Below are positions 49,804-59,505 of a stretch of 64,000 nt of DNA, one piece after another; position 1 is the stretch's first letter, and each line of letters begins with the position of its first letter. Position numbers and translations under genes: made by a program. The notes under the pieces were generated by a model. It was not told the origin of the DNA. It saw only the letters and a program-made list of their open reading frames with translations, and made no database searches. The DNA lies in the NCBI RefSeq assembly GCF_023101085.1, contig NZ_CP064703.1:496001-560000 (forward strand). The letters run 5' to 3'. Origin of the DNA: Bradyrhizobium sp. 170. Its GTDB lineage: Bacteria; Pseudomonadota; Alphaproteobacteria; Rhizobiales; Xanthobacteraceae.

Positions 49804-50127
49804 ATGCCAAGCATCACCTTCATCCATCCCGACGGCCGCCGGCAGAACATCGAGGCAAGCGCGGGCGAAAGCGCCATGCAGGCCGCGACGCGGCAGGACA
49901 TCAACGGAATCCTGGCGGAATGCGGCGGCAACGCCATGTGCGCCACCTGTCATGTCTATGTCGACGAGGCCTGGCTCGCCCGTCTGCCGGTCATGGGCGG
50001 CGACGAGGACGCGCTGCTGGATGGCGCCGCCGCCGAACGGCGGACCAACAGCCGCCTGTCCTGCCAGATCAAGTTCGCCGCCGATCTCGATGGCTTGGTC
50101 CTCAGCCTGCCGGACCGGCAATTGTGA
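49804..50127 (+). CDS. [2Fe-2S] ferredoxin, palustrisredoxin-like
   Basis: A 107-residue vertebrate/bacterial P450-type ferredoxin. The cluster ligands are in CGGNAMCATCHVY and SRLSCQIK. It is the expected electron donor of the adjacent CYP199A enzyme, as in R. palustris where the ferredoxin is called palustrisredoxin. No ferredoxin reductase gene is in the window, so the reductase must be shared or encoded elsewhere. Confidence 0.93.
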   Translation: MPSITFIHPDGRRQNIEASAGESAMQAATRQDINGILAECGGNAMCATCHVYVDEAWLARLPVMGGDEDALLDGAAAERRTNSRLSCQIKFAADLDGLVLSLPDRQL

Positions 50128-50212
50128 CGGCGTCATCGCCCGATATCGCGCGACGAAATCAAACCCGGCGAAGTCCGGAAATCTCAAAATCGAATTCCGG
50201 AGGGAGAAAACA

Positions 50213-51430
50213 ATGAAGGTTTGCAGGTTAGGTCTGGTGGCGCTCGCCTTGTCATGCGCGACGTGGAGCGGGGCGCGTGCGGAAATTTCCGATAATGTCG
50301 TCCGCGTCGGCGTGCTCAACGACATCTCCGGGATCTTCCAGGACACCAACGGCATGGGTTCGGTGGAAGCCGCGCGGATGGCGGCGGAAGATTTCAATGG
50401 CGGCGGCAAGAACATCAAGGTCGAAATCGTCTACGCCGATCACCAGAACAAGGCTGACGTGGGTTCGGCAATCGTGCGCAAATGGCTCGATGTCGATGGC
50501 GTCGATGCCGTGGTCGACGTACCGAATTCCGCCGTCGGCCTCACCATCAATTCGCTGCTGCGCGACTCGCGCATGACGTTTCTCGCGTCATCCACCGCGA
50601 GTTCCGACCTGACCGGCAAAGCCTGCTCGCCGAATACCATCCAGTGGGTCAACGATGCCTGGGCGACCGGCAACTCCACGGCGGCGGCGATGATGGCGCG
50701 CGGCGGCAAGGAATGGTACTTCATCACGGTGAATTTCGCGCTCGGCCAGGGCATCGAGGCCGAGGCGACCAACTACATCGAGAAGCACGGCGGCAAGGTG
50801 CTGGGCTCGGCCAAGCATCCGCTCAACACGGCGGATTTCGCTTCGCTTCTGCCGCAGGCGCAGAATTCCAAGGCCAAGGTGATCGGGCTTGCCAATGCCG
50901 GCGGCGATACCGTCAACGCCGTGAAGCAGGCGGCCGAGTTCGGTCTTCAGCAAGGCGGTCAGACCATGGTGGCGTTCCTGCTGTTCATCAACGACGTCCA
51001 CGGCATGGGGCTGAAGGTCGGCCAGGGCCTGCAATTGTTCGAGGCGTTTTACTGGGACATGGATGAGGACACCCGCGCGTTTGCAAAACGCTTTGCGGCG
51101 CGGCCGGGCGTGAACGGCAAGATGCCGAGCGGCAACCAGGCCGGCGTCTACGCTTCCACGCTGGCCTATCTCAACGCGGTAGCGGCGGCCGGCAGCGACC
51201 ACGCCAAGGATGCGGTGCCGCAGATGAAGAAGTTCAAGGGCAAGGACAAGTTGTTCGGCGACGTCACCATCCGCCAGGACGGCCGCGTCATTCACCCGAT
51301 GTACCTGTTCGAGGTGAAGAAGCCGGAAGAGTCGAAATATCCTTACGACTACTACAAGCTGGTCTCGACAGTGCCCGCCGACCAGGCGTTCCGCCCGCTC
51401 GCCGACGGCGGCTGCTCACTGGTGAAGTGA
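50213..51430 (+). CDS. Branched-chain-type ABC solute-binding protein, paralog B
   Basis: A 405-residue LivK-like binding protein with a signal peptide ending GARA. It parallels paralog A closely: VRVGVLNDISGIFQDTNGMG, VEIVYADHQNKADVGSAIVR and a KPEES motif near the C-terminus. It follows the P450 and ferredoxin genes on the same strand behind a strong GGAGGGAG ribosome site, so it probably binds the aromatic substrate or precursor used by the P450. Transporter membrane components are not nearby. Confidence 0.9.
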   Translation: MKVCRLGLVALALSCATWSGARAEISDNVVRVGVLNDISGIFQDTNGMGSVEAARMAAEDFNGGGKNIKVEIVYADHQNKADVGSAIVRKWLDVDGVDAVVDVPNSAVGLTINSLLRDSRMTFLASSTASSDLTGKACSPNTIQWVNDAWATGNSTAAAMMARGGKEWYFITVNFALGQGIEAEATNYIEKHGGKVLGSAKHPLNTADFASLLPQAQNSKAKVIGLANAGGDTVNAVKQAAEFGLQQGGQTMVAFLLFINDVHGMGLKVGQGLQLFEAFYWDMDEDTRAFAKRFAARPGVNGKMPSGNQAGVYASTLAYLNAVAAAGSDHAKDAVPQMKKFKGKDKLFGDVTIRQDGRVIHPMYLFEVKKPEESKYPYDYYKLVSTVPADQAFRPLADGGCSLVK

Positions 51431-51538
51431 CGGGCGAGTTCCGAGACCAGGGCAGGCGAACGGTCACGGCGCCGCTTCCGCCGAGCGGGCCATATTGATA
51501 GTGTGGCGCGAAAGCGGAAGGGAACAAAGGAGGGAATC

Positions 51539-52333
51539 ATGAAAGCTGGTGCGGCTTTCGCGCCTCCCGCGACGAGCGATATTACGCCGGCCGTGCTTGC
51601 GATCGGCCGGCCTGAGTTTGCGCAAACGCTGATCGCAACGTTGCGTCGCGTGGCGGATGTCGGTCACTGCATGGTGTTTTCGTTTGCGGGAGAACGCTCT
51701 GCGCGCTGCCTGCTCGACATTGGCAACATTCCGATCGGCGGCGAGCTCGGCGCCGCTTATTCGGAGCACTTTCATGTCGCTGATCCGAACCGGGAGGCCA
51801 TCTTTCGGGAGCAGGCCATCGGCACGCCGATCGTGCTGTCGGCCTTCGCTCGCCGCATGTACGGAGGCGAGTACCGCAAGATCTTCTTCGAGGATTCCGG
51901 GATCGTCGACAAATTGGCGACTGCGATCTGGGTCGGTCAGACCTGTTTCTATGTGAACTTCTACCGGACCACGTCGCAGGGGCGTTTCGCCAGCGACGCG
52001 GCCCGGCGATTGCGGGCGGCTGCACCGGCCGTCAGCGCGGCGGTGGCGCGTCACTTCCAGCACGAATTGTCGCCGAAGGACGATCCGGCCGGCACGCTTA
52101 AAGCGCTGTTTGCGTCAAGCGCGCCATTCGCGTGCCTGACCGGCCGCGAGAAGCAGGTATGCCTGCGCATCGTTTCCGGCCTCAGTTCGGAAGCGATCTC
52201 TGCCGATCTCGACATCGGACTGCATTCGACGCTGACCTACCGCAAGCGAGCCTATGAGAAACTCGGCATCTCGTCGCAGAACGAATTATTTGCGATTGCG
52301 CTGCGGCTACTCGCGGCACGCAGCATGAACTGA
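51539..52333 (+). CDS. LuxR-type HTH transcriptional regulator
   Basis: A 264-residue regulator with a C-terminal LuxR HTH (CLTGREKQVCLRIVSGLSSE, TYRKRAYEKLGISSQNELFA). The N-terminal 180 residues look like a small-ligand or GAF-like domain and lack the conserved Trp/Tyr/Asp set of acyl-homoserine-lactone receptors. ATG 51539 has a strong AGGAGGG site. It is followed 115 bp later by a P450 gene on the same strand, its likely target. Confidence 0.85.
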   Translation: MKAGAAFAPPATSDITPAVLAIGRPEFAQTLIATLRRVADVGHCMVFSFAGERSARCLLDIGNIPIGGELGAAYSEHFHVADPNREAIFREQAIGTPIVLSAFARRMYGGEYRKIFFEDSGIVDKLATAIWVGQTCFYVNFYRTTSQGRFASDAARRLRAAAPAVSAAVARHFQHELSPKDDPAGTLKALFASSAPFACLTGREKQVCLRIVSGLSSEAISADLDIGLHSTLTYRKRAYEKLGISSQNELFAIALRLLAARSMN

Positions 52334-52448
52334 CGCAATGCTTCCCGATCGTCGTCACCGGCGCGGCAGCCGTCTGTCCCAAGCTGTAGGGACATACAGC
52401 CTTCTCCTGCGGGATTAGCATCCGGCCTTCCGAACCGGGAGACCGATC

Positions 52449-53615
52449 GTGAGCACTGCGCCCCGCATTGACATCGAACTTGCCGCATTCTGGCAGGATC
52501 CCTATCCAACGCTTGCAAGGCTGCGCAGGGACGCGCCGATCGCCTTCGTGCCGCAGCTCGGCAGCACATTGTTCTGCAGCCGCGACGATATCTTCGTCTC
52601 CGAAAAGCAGATCGATGTATTCAGCTCGCACCAACCCGAAGGCCTGATGAACAAGCTGATGGGCCACAACATGATGCGCAAGGACGGCGACGCGCACATG
52701 GTGGAGCGCAAGGCGATCTTTCCCGCGATCTCGCCCAAAACGGTCAAATCGCACTGGACCGCACAGTTCCAGGCGCATGCCGATCGCATCATCGATGCGC
52801 TTGAGCCGGGAGGCGCCGTCGATTTCGTGCAGGAGTTCGCCCTGCCGTTCTCGGCCGAGTGCCTGAAGTCGATCACCGGGCTGACCAACATGCGTTTCCA
52901 GGACATGAATGCCTGGTCGCAAGGGATGATCGACGGCATCGCCAACTATGCCGGCGATCCCGCGGTGCAGGCACGCTGTCATGCCGCGACCGCCGGCATC
53001 GATGCCGCGATCGACGACATGGCCCCGGTGCTGGGCAAAAATCCGGATTTGAGCCTGCTCGGCGTGATGCTCGCAGCCGGCATGCCGATGGAGAGCGTGC
53101 GCGCCAATATCAAGCTCGCGATCAGCGGCGGTCAGAACGAACCGCGCGATGCCATTGCGGGGACGGTATGGGCGCTGCTCACCCATCCCGATCAGCTTGA
53201 GCTGGTGCGCGGCGGCAAAATCCCCTGTCTGCAGGTGTTCGAGGAATATGCCCGCTGGATCTCGCCGATCGGCATGTCGCCGCGCCGCATCGCCCGGCCG
53301 TGGAAGGTCCGCGACATTGCCTTCGAGACCGATGAGCGCGTCTTCCTGATGTTCGGGTCCGCCAATCGCGACGAGAAGTATTTTGAAAGCCCTGAATGCT
53401 TCGATGTTCGCCGCGATGCCAGCAAGAGCATCGCCTTCGGCGCGGGGCCGCATTTTTGCGCCGGCGCCTGGGCTTCGCGGGCGATGGTGGCCGATGTCGC
53501 GCTGCCGACCATCTTCGGGCGGTTTCCGAATCTGCGTCTCGTCGAGAACGAGCCGGTCCGCGTGGTCGGATGGGCGTTCCGCGGCCTGCTCAACCTGCCG
53601 GTTGTGCTGGAATAA
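52449..53615 (+). CDS. Cytochrome P450, family not identified
   Basis: A 388-residue P450 with haem loop AFGAGPHFCAGAWASRAM and an ExxR motif in VFEEYARWISP. The I-helix reads AISGGQNEPRDAIAGTVW, lacking the usual acid-Thr pair; the GG-N-EPRD form is known from several bacterial families. It starts with GTG at 52449, preceded by GGGAGA. No ferredoxin gene follows it, so it may share the one at 49804. Substrate unknown. The 242 bp after it show nothing recognisable. Confidence 0.88.
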   Translation: MSTAPRIDIELAAFWQDPYPTLARLRRDAPIAFVPQLGSTLFCSRDDIFVSEKQIDVFSSHQPEGLMNKLMGHNMMRKDGDAHMVERKAIFPAISPKTVKSHWTAQFQAHADRIIDALEPGGAVDFVQEFALPFSAECLKSITGLTNMRFQDMNAWSQGMIDGIANYAGDPAVQARCHAATAGIDAAIDDMAPVLGKNPDLSLLGVMLAAGMPMESVRANIKLAISGGQNEPRDAIAGTVWALLTHPDQLELVRGGKIPCLQVFEEYARWISPIGMSPRRIARPWKVRDIAFETDERVFLMFGSANRDEKYFESPECFDVRRDASKSIAFGAGPHFCAGAWASRAMVADVALPTIFGRFPNLRLVENEPVRVVGWAFRGLLNLPVVLE

Positions 53616-53857
53616 GGCTTCGTCGAGCGAGGCGCGTCTGGCTGCCTGGGGCGTGAACCAATAAATTCAGAGTGGTTGGCCGACGTCCACTTTGGTGCGC
53701 ATTCCGGACTCAGGTCGGACATCGCATGAGGCCCGAAAAGTGCCAGAAGCAGCCCCTCACTTGCAGTCAACTCGCGGTGTTTCCCCGTGCTCTCTCGGCC
53801 ATTTTGCAGTAGGCTCGAGCGCCTGGTGCTCTGAAGACGAGAGCCGGGAGGAGAGCC

Positions 53858-56800
53858 ATGGACGTCGCGGCCTGGCTGTGTGGTCTGGGGCTGGGACAGT
53901 ACGAACAGGCGTTCCGGGAGAACGACATCGACGCCGAGGTCCTCATGGACCTCACGGCCGAGGATCTGATCGGGCTCGGCGTCGCCTCGATCGGCCATCG
54001 CCGCAAGCTGCTCGCTGCCATTGCCGCCCTGCGCGCCGGCTCAATGTGGGCGACCACCCCTGCCACAGCCGCACCCACCGCCGACTCCAGGAAGGCCTCG
54101 GTTGCACCCGAGCGCCGCCAGCTCACCGTGATGTTTGTCGATCTGGTCGACTCGACCGCGCTCGCGGCGCGGCTCGATCCAGAGGAAATGGCCGAAGTCT
54201 TGCGGAGCTATCAGAGCGCAGTGGCGGGCGCGATCGTGCGGTTCGAAGGGCACGTGGCGAAGTACATGGGGGATGGTGTGCTGGCCTATTTCGGCTATCC
54301 GCGCGCCCACGAGGATGAGGCCGAACGTGCGGTGCGGGCCGGCCTCGCCGCGGTGGCGGCGGTGCGCAGCCTGGGATCGGCGCATGGCGAGACGCTGGCG
54401 GCCCGTGTCGGCATCGCGACCGGCGCGGTGGTTGTCGGTGAGTTGATCGGCGAAGGCGCGGCGCGCGAGGAGACGGTGGTCGGCGATACGCCGAACCTCG
54501 CGGCGCGGCTGCAAACCCTGGCCGAACCGGGCACGGTGGTGATCTCCGCTCGCACACGGGAGCTCATTGGCGGACTGTTCGAGCTCGCCGAGCTCGGCCT
54601 GCAGATCTTGAAGGGATTTCCCGTACCGGTGCGGGCTTGGCGCGTGATCGGCGAAGGCGCCGCCGAGAGCCGGTTCGAGGCATTGCACGGGGCAGGCCTG
54701 ACGCCGCTCGTCGGTCGCGAGAATGAGATCGGCCTGCTGCTCGAGCACTGGGAGCGAGCCAAGGAGGGTGAGGGCCAGGTGGTGCTGCTGGCAGGCGAGC
54801 CTGGCATCGGCAAGTCGCGCCTCGTGCGGGCACTGCGCGAGCGACTTGAGAATGAGCCGCATACGGCCCTAAGCCACTACTGCTCGCCGCACCATCAGAC
54901 CAGCCCGCTTCATCCGGTGATCGGCCTGCTGAAGCGGGCGGCGGGCTTCGCCGCGGACGATCCCGCCGCAACGAGACTCGACAAGCTCGAGGCGCTGCTT
55001 GCGCTATCGACCGATGATGTCAGCGCGGTGGCCCCGCTGCTCGCGGCATTGTTGTCGCTGGAAACGGACGCGCGCTACCCGCCGCTCGACATGAGCCCGC
55101 ATCGGCAGAAGGAGCGGACGCTTGAGGTGCTGGTCGATCAAGTCTTGGGCCTCGCAACGCGCCGGCCCGTCCTTGCCTTGTACGAGGACATGCACTGGGC
55201 GGATCCGACCTCGCTGGAGCTGCTCGATCTCATGGTCGACCGGGTGCAGGGCGCCCCCGCGCTCGTCCTCATCACCTTCCGGCCCGAGTTCGAGCCGCCC
55301 TGGACGCGCTCTGCCCATGTCACCGCGCTGACCCTCAGCCGGTTGAGCCGCCGGCAGGGTGCGGCCATGGTGGCGCGGCTCAGCGGCGGCAAGGCGCTAC
55401 CTCCTGCGGTGCTCGACCAGATCGTCGCCAAGACGGACGGCGTACCCCTGTTCGTCGAGGAGCTGACACGGGCCGTGCTCGAGACCAATCTGCTCCGGGA
55501 TGAGGGCGACCAGTACGCGCTCGCGGGACCGCTGCCGCCCATGGGAATCCCAACCACGCTCCAGGAGTCGCTGCTGGCCCGGCTCGACCGGCTGGCCCCG
55601 GCCCGTGAGGTAGCCCAGGTCGCGGCCGCGATTGGCCGGGAATTCTCTCACGAGTTGCTCGCGATGACGACGGCGGTGCCGGAGAGCGAACTGCAGGCGG
55701 CGTTGGACGATCTCGTCGGCGCGGGCCTGGTGTTTCGGCGCGGGACACCGCCTCAGGCGACCTACAGCTTCAAGCATGCGCTCGTGCAGGACGCGGCCTA
55801 TGCGACCCTGGTGCGCGCAAAGCGGCAGCGCTTGCACGCCCGGATCGCCGCCGCGATCGAGCAGCATTCTCCGGAGACAGTGCAGGTGCAGCCCGAACTT
55901 CTCGCCCACCATTACAGGGAGGCGGCGCTGGCCGAACCGGCGATCGACTATTGGCTGAGGGCTGGACAGCGAGCCATCGCCCGCTCGGCTATGGCCGAAG
56001 CGCTTGCGCAGTTGCGGAACGGGTTGGACCTGCTCGCGGGCCTGCCGGAGGCCGATCGGAGGCGGCGAGAACTCGACCTCCAGGTGGCGTTGGGCGTGGC
56101 ACTGATGGCCACGCAAGGCTGGGCGGCGCCGGAAGCGGGGAGGGCCAACGCCCGCGCCCGCGAACTTTGCGAGCAGATCGGGGCCACCGCCCAGCTGTGG
56201 CCCGTGCTCTACGGTCAATGGGTGTTCCACGGCGTGCGCGCCGAGCACAACGCGGCGCGCGAAGTGGCAGACGAGTTTCTGCGCCGGGCGCAGGAACATC
56301 AGGAGGCTTCCGCAACCGTGGTGGCTCAGCGCATCAGTGGCACTGGTGCCTTCTGGCGCGGTGAGGTGGCTGTCGCCCGTACCCATCTGGAGCCGACGCT
56401 CGCCCTCTATGACCCGGAGCGGCATCGCTCACTCGCCTTTCTCTATGTGCAGGATCCGCGGGTCGCGGCGCTGTCGGCGTTATCATGGACGTTATTTGCG
56501 CTGGGCTATCCGGAGCAGGCTCGGGCGCGGAGCCGCGAGGCACTCGACGCAGCCCGCGAACTGGCTCACCCCAACACGCTCGCCTACGGCCTGTTGTTCG
56601 CATGTTTCTTCGAACAGTTCCGTGGGGCGGGGCACGAAGCCCAGAACCGAACCGGGGCACTGGTTGAGCTCTCGACCGAGCAGGATTTTCCGCATTTCCT
56701 CGCGGCGGCGACGATGATCCGGGGATGGGCTCTGACTGAGTCGGCTGAGCTGGAGACAGGGCTCGCGCAGCTTCGGCAAGGGCTTCCGGCCTGGCGCGCC

Positions 56801-57265
56801 ACCGGGGCCAGGCTCTATGAGCCGTATTTCCTCGGTCTCCAGGCCGAGGCGCTCGGCCGTTCTGGCGCTGTGGAGGAAGGTTTGGATCTGGTTGCAAAGG
56901 CGCTGGACCGAGTGGAAGAAACCGGCGAGCGGTGGTTTGAGGCCGAACTCCATCGGATGATGGGCGAGCTGATGCTGCGGCTGCCGGGGTCCGACCCAAC
57001 TGCCGCGGAAGCACAGTTCGGGCATGCGGCTGCAACGGCGCGCCAGCAGGGCGCCAAGCTGTGGGAGTTGCGCTCGGCGACGCGCCTTGCACGATTGTGG
57101 AGAGAACAGGGTCGGCGCGGCGAGGCTCACGACCTGCTCACCCCGCTCTATAGCCAGTTTACCGAGGGCTTTGGGACACCGGATCTACAGGCTGCCAGCG
57201 CAATACTTCGAGAGACCACTGCCGGCATCGAGCCGAAGAACCCGATCCCAAATGCCCGCAGTTGA
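53858..57265 (+). CDS. SAM domain-class III cyclase-AAA ATPase-TPR protein
   Basis: A 1135-residue multidomain signalling protein. Residues 1-60 form a SAM domain (AWLCGLGLGQYEQAFRENDI). Residues 85-240 are a class III nucleotide cyclase with metal aspartates D95 (MFVDLVDST) and D139 (KYMGDGVLAYFG). An STAND-like ATPase follows, with Walker A GEPGIGKSRLVRAL (near residue 310) and a Walker-B-like EDMHWADPTSLELLD. The C-terminal 500 residues are TPR-like helices. It may make cyclic AMP under control of the ATPase module. The GGAGGAGA ribosome site precedes the ATG. Confidence 0.9.
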   Translation: MDVAAWLCGLGLGQYEQAFRENDIDAEVLMDLTAEDLIGLGVASIGHRRKLLAAIAALRAGSMWATTPATAAPTADSRKASVAPERRQLTVMFVDLVDSTALAARLDPEEMAEVLRSYQSAVAGAIVRFEGHVAKYMGDGVLAYFGYPRAHEDEAERAVRAGLAAVAAVRSLGSAHGETLAARVGIATGAVVVGELIGEGAAREETVVGDTPNLAARLQTLAEPGTVVISARTRELIGGLFELAELGLQILKGFPVPVRAWRVIGEGAAESRFEALHGAGLTPLVGRENEIGLLLEHWERAKEGEGQVVLLAGEPGIGKSRLVRALRERLENEPHTALSHYCSPHHQTSPLHPVIGLLKRAAGFAADDPAATRLDKLEALLALSTDDVSAVAPLLAALLSLETDARYPPLDMSPHRQKERTLEVLVDQVLGLATRRPVLALYEDMHWADPTSLELLDLMVDRVQGAPALVLITFRPEFEPPWTRSAHVTALTLSRLSRRQGAAMVARLSGGKALPPAVLDQIVAKTDGVPLFVEELTRAVLETNLLRDEGDQYALAGPLPPMGIPTTLQESLLARLDRLAPAREVAQVAAAIGREFSHELLAMTTAVPESELQAALDDLVGAGLVFRRGTPPQATYSFKHALVQDAAYATLVRAKRQRLHARIAAAIEQHSPETVQVQPELLAHHYREAALAEPAIDYWLRAGQRAIARSAMAEALAQLRNGLDLLAGLPEADRRRRELDLQVALGVALMATQGWAAPEAGRANARARELCEQIGATAQLWPVLYGQWVFHGVRAEHNAAREVADEFLRRAQEHQEASATVVAQRISGTGAFWRGEVAVARTHLEPTLALYDPERHRSLAFLYVQDPRVAALSALSWTLFALGYPEQARARSREALDAARELAHPNTLAYGLLFACFFEQFRGAGHEAQNRTGALVELSTEQDFPHFLAAATMIRGWALTESAELETGLAQLRQGLPAWRATGARLYEPYFLGLQAEALGRSGAVEEGLDLVAKALDRVEETGERWFEAELHRMMGELMLRLPGSDPTAAEAQFGHAAATARQQGAKLWELRSATRLARLWREQGRRGEAHDLLTPLYSQFTEGFGTPDLQAASAILRETTAGIEPKNPIPNARS

Positions 57266-57404
57266 TTCTGCATACGAACATGGCAGGCCAAGTCGCGTGT
57301 GGATCTAGCCGGCCGCCCGCCTCTGAATGGCGGCTCGGGGTCATTCTCGTCGATTTTGGCATGTCCCAGCATGTCCGGTTAGGGATTAATCTCGGAAATG
57401 CCGA

Positions 57405-57788
57405 TTGTCCGTTTTGCCGATTGAAGGCATCGGTTTGGACGTGATTCAAGCGCCCAAAGCGGGACCCCGAAGCATGCGGTGTGAACTCACGGACTTTGAA
57501 TGGGCTGCCATCAGGTCGTTTCTTCTCTGCTTCAGCCCGTATCTGCATCGCGCGCGCAACTTGATCGAACGGTTCTTCGACAAGGTCAAGCAGTGCCGTC
57601 GTGTCGCGACCCGATATGACAAGCTCGCAGCCGACCATCTAGCCTTCGTCAAGCTCGCATCCATCCGCATTGGCTGCGTGCTGGTGAGTCAGCGCCCTAT
57701 ATCACGGCGCGCAGTAAAAGCTCGCCGCAAGATTGGTCGATCCCGACTTGTAGTGCGGCCATGCCGGCCACTGGCACAACGGCAGTGA
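57405..57788 (+). pseudogene. IS5-family transposase remnant with internal deletion
   Basis: The frame joins the N-terminal peptide of an IS5/IS427-type transposase (MRCELTDFEWAAIRSFL, from 57475) directly to its C-terminal part (HRARNLIERFFDKVKQCRRV, then TRYDKLAADHLAFVKLASI, to about 57680). The catalytic DDE core, roughly 180 codons, is missing, with the junction near 57530-57545. The fusion stays in frame. Ends of the element were not identified. The region 57266-57404 before it holds nothing else recognisable. Confidence 0.8.
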
Positions 57789-59378
57789 GCGTGTCGTCTC
57801 GAACGCCGGTGCCTCGACCTTCTGCTCGGTCACCTCGAGATCATGCGGCGCCTTGCCGTTCTCGACCCAGTCGACGAGCACGCCCAGCATATCGACATTG
57901 GCGGGCGCGCCTGAGCCGACATGATCGACGCCGGGCGCGGTGTAGAGGCGAGCGAATTCCGAGGTCTTCTCCTTGCCGAGCGTGCGCTGCACGTTTTCGA
58001 AGTAGCGGATTCCCGCATAGGGGCTCTGGGCGTAGTCGGCCATGTGCTCGAGGATGACGAGCTTGCCGCCGCGTGCGCCAAAGCGGCTCAAGTCGGGATT
58101 GGTCGAGTCCATCAGCTTGGATACCTGAAGCAGGCGCTCCTTGTGGTCTTCGGGCTTGTACGTGGTGACATCGAGCTTCGGGTTGCGCGCGAAGACGTAT
58201 TGAATGCCACCTGCGCCATAGATCCAGGCAATGCCGTTGGCCGGCACCGGCGGCTGCGCCGGGGCCGCCTTGCCGAGCCACCACGAGATCCAGCCGCCGG
58301 TCGGACCGAAGGCAGGGGTGTTTTCGCCGGACACACCCCAGCCCGGATAGTCATCGAGCCCGTTCTCCAGGGCAAAGGGAAATTTGTAGGTCGAATGAAG
58401 CGTCTTGATCGCCGTGATCTGTGCATCGCTCAGACACTGGTCGCCGTTTTGTTCTGCTGCGCAACGCAGCGATTCCGGCTGGAATTTCGCCTTGCAGCCG
58501 ACCGGGTCCTGAACCAGCGAATCTTCGGAACCGTCGGCCTTGTCGCAAGCGTGCAGGACCGCTTTCGCGACGAGTTCGACTTGAGCGGGACGGATCCAGC
58601 CTTCGCCCATTGTCGCCAGGCCCGCTCGCGTTCCGGCGTGCTGTAGTCCGACCCAGTTGATGACGGGCACGCGCGCGAAGATGCCGTCAAAATCTTCCGG
58701 GTAACGCTGCGCCATCGTCAGGCCTTCGCGGCCGCCTTCCGATGATCCCATGAAATACAGCTTGGACGGCGGGTTGCCGTAGGCGCGCACGATCAGGGCG
58801 ACGGCGGCGTCGCGCACGCGCTTGTAGGATCGATGCGCAAAATTCTCGAAGGCTTCGTCGTTGAGTGCAAAGACCTGCGGCGGCTCGCCCGGCTTGGTCT
58901 CGTGGCCGGAATCCGTGCCATAGGTGACGAATCCCCGCGCCAGCGGCGAAGGCGTGCCGAAGGGAGAGGCCGTCGGCAAAGCGAGACCGGTGATCAGCAC
59001 GCCGTTGAAGCCGCCGCCGCCATATTGCAGCGAGCGGCCGTTCCACTCGACCGGGAGGTTCACCTGAAATTTGATCGGCGGCGCATTGGGATCTGATGGC
59101 GCGATCTGGCCGAGCACCTTGCAGAATTCCGGATTGGCCGGCGTGACGCGTGCCGCCGGCGTCGGTCCCCTTTCGGCGACTGCGAGTGGGGTAGGCGCGA
59201 TCATGGAGGCGGCGTCGATTCGGACGGCATTATCGGTGGGGCGGATAAGATCGCTGCAGGTCGCGGCCGGATCGCCGGTCATTTTTGCAGCCATCGCCTC
59301 GACTGCGCTTAATGAAATCGCAGCGATCAGCGAAGCCAGGCAAGTGCCCGCGCGCAAATTGATCTTGAGCTCTCGCAT
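57702..59378 (-). CDS. Tannase/feruloyl esterase family protein
   Basis: A 558-residue exported esterase. A GGGGGGAAG site precedes the ATG at 59378; the signal peptide ends near AVEAMAA. The nucleophile motif is FMGSSEGGREGLTMAQRYPE, and the catalytic histidine is probably in APGVDHVGSGAP. The family cleaves gallate or hydroxycinnamate esters from plant material, which would feed the CoA ligase and P450 of the aromatic region. The gene's 3' end nearly touches the transposase remnant. Confidence 0.9.
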   Translation of the reverse strand: MRELKINLRAGTCLASLIAAISLSAVEAMAAKMTGDPAATCSDLIRPTDNAVRIDAASMIAPTPLAVAERGPTPAARVTPANPEFCKVLGQIAPSDPNAPPIKFQVNLPVEWNGRSLQYGGGGFNGVLITGLALPTASPFGTPSPLARGFVTYGTDSGHETKPGEPPQVFALNDEAFENFAHRSYKRVRDAAVALIVRAYGNPPSKLYFMGSSEGGREGLTMAQRYPEDFDGIFARVPVINWVGLQHAGTRAGLATMGEGWIRPAQVELVAKAVLHACDKADGSEDSLVQDPVGCKAKFQPESLRCAAEQNGDQCLSDAQITAIKTLHSTYKFPFALENGLDDYPGWGVSGENTPAFGPTGGWISWWLGKAAPAQPPVPANGIAWIYGAGGIQYVFARNPKLDVTTYKPEDHKERLLQVSKLMDSTNPDLSRFGARGGKLVILEHMADYAQSPYAGIRYFENVQRTLGKEKTSEFARLYTAPGVDHVGSGAPANVDMLGVLVDWVENGKAPHDLEVTEQKVEAPAFETTRSLPLCQWPAWPHYKSGSTNLAASFYCAP

Positions 59379-59505
59379 CGTCTTCCCCCCGCCCTGTGCC
59401 CGCGTTGATCTCGCGGTCATGCTAGAATGGCGGGTACGGCACGGACGTCAACCCAAATGAGCGGTGGGACGCCAGCCTGACTGCCCCGCGGCTCGATGGA
59501 AGAGT

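Noticed and set aside
51539..52333. LuxR-type protein as a quorum-sensing receptor, for example for p-coumaroyl-homoserine lactone
   Set aside because: The N-terminal domain lacks the conserved Trp, Tyr, Asp and Pro set of autoinducer-binding domains, and no luxI-type gene is nearby.
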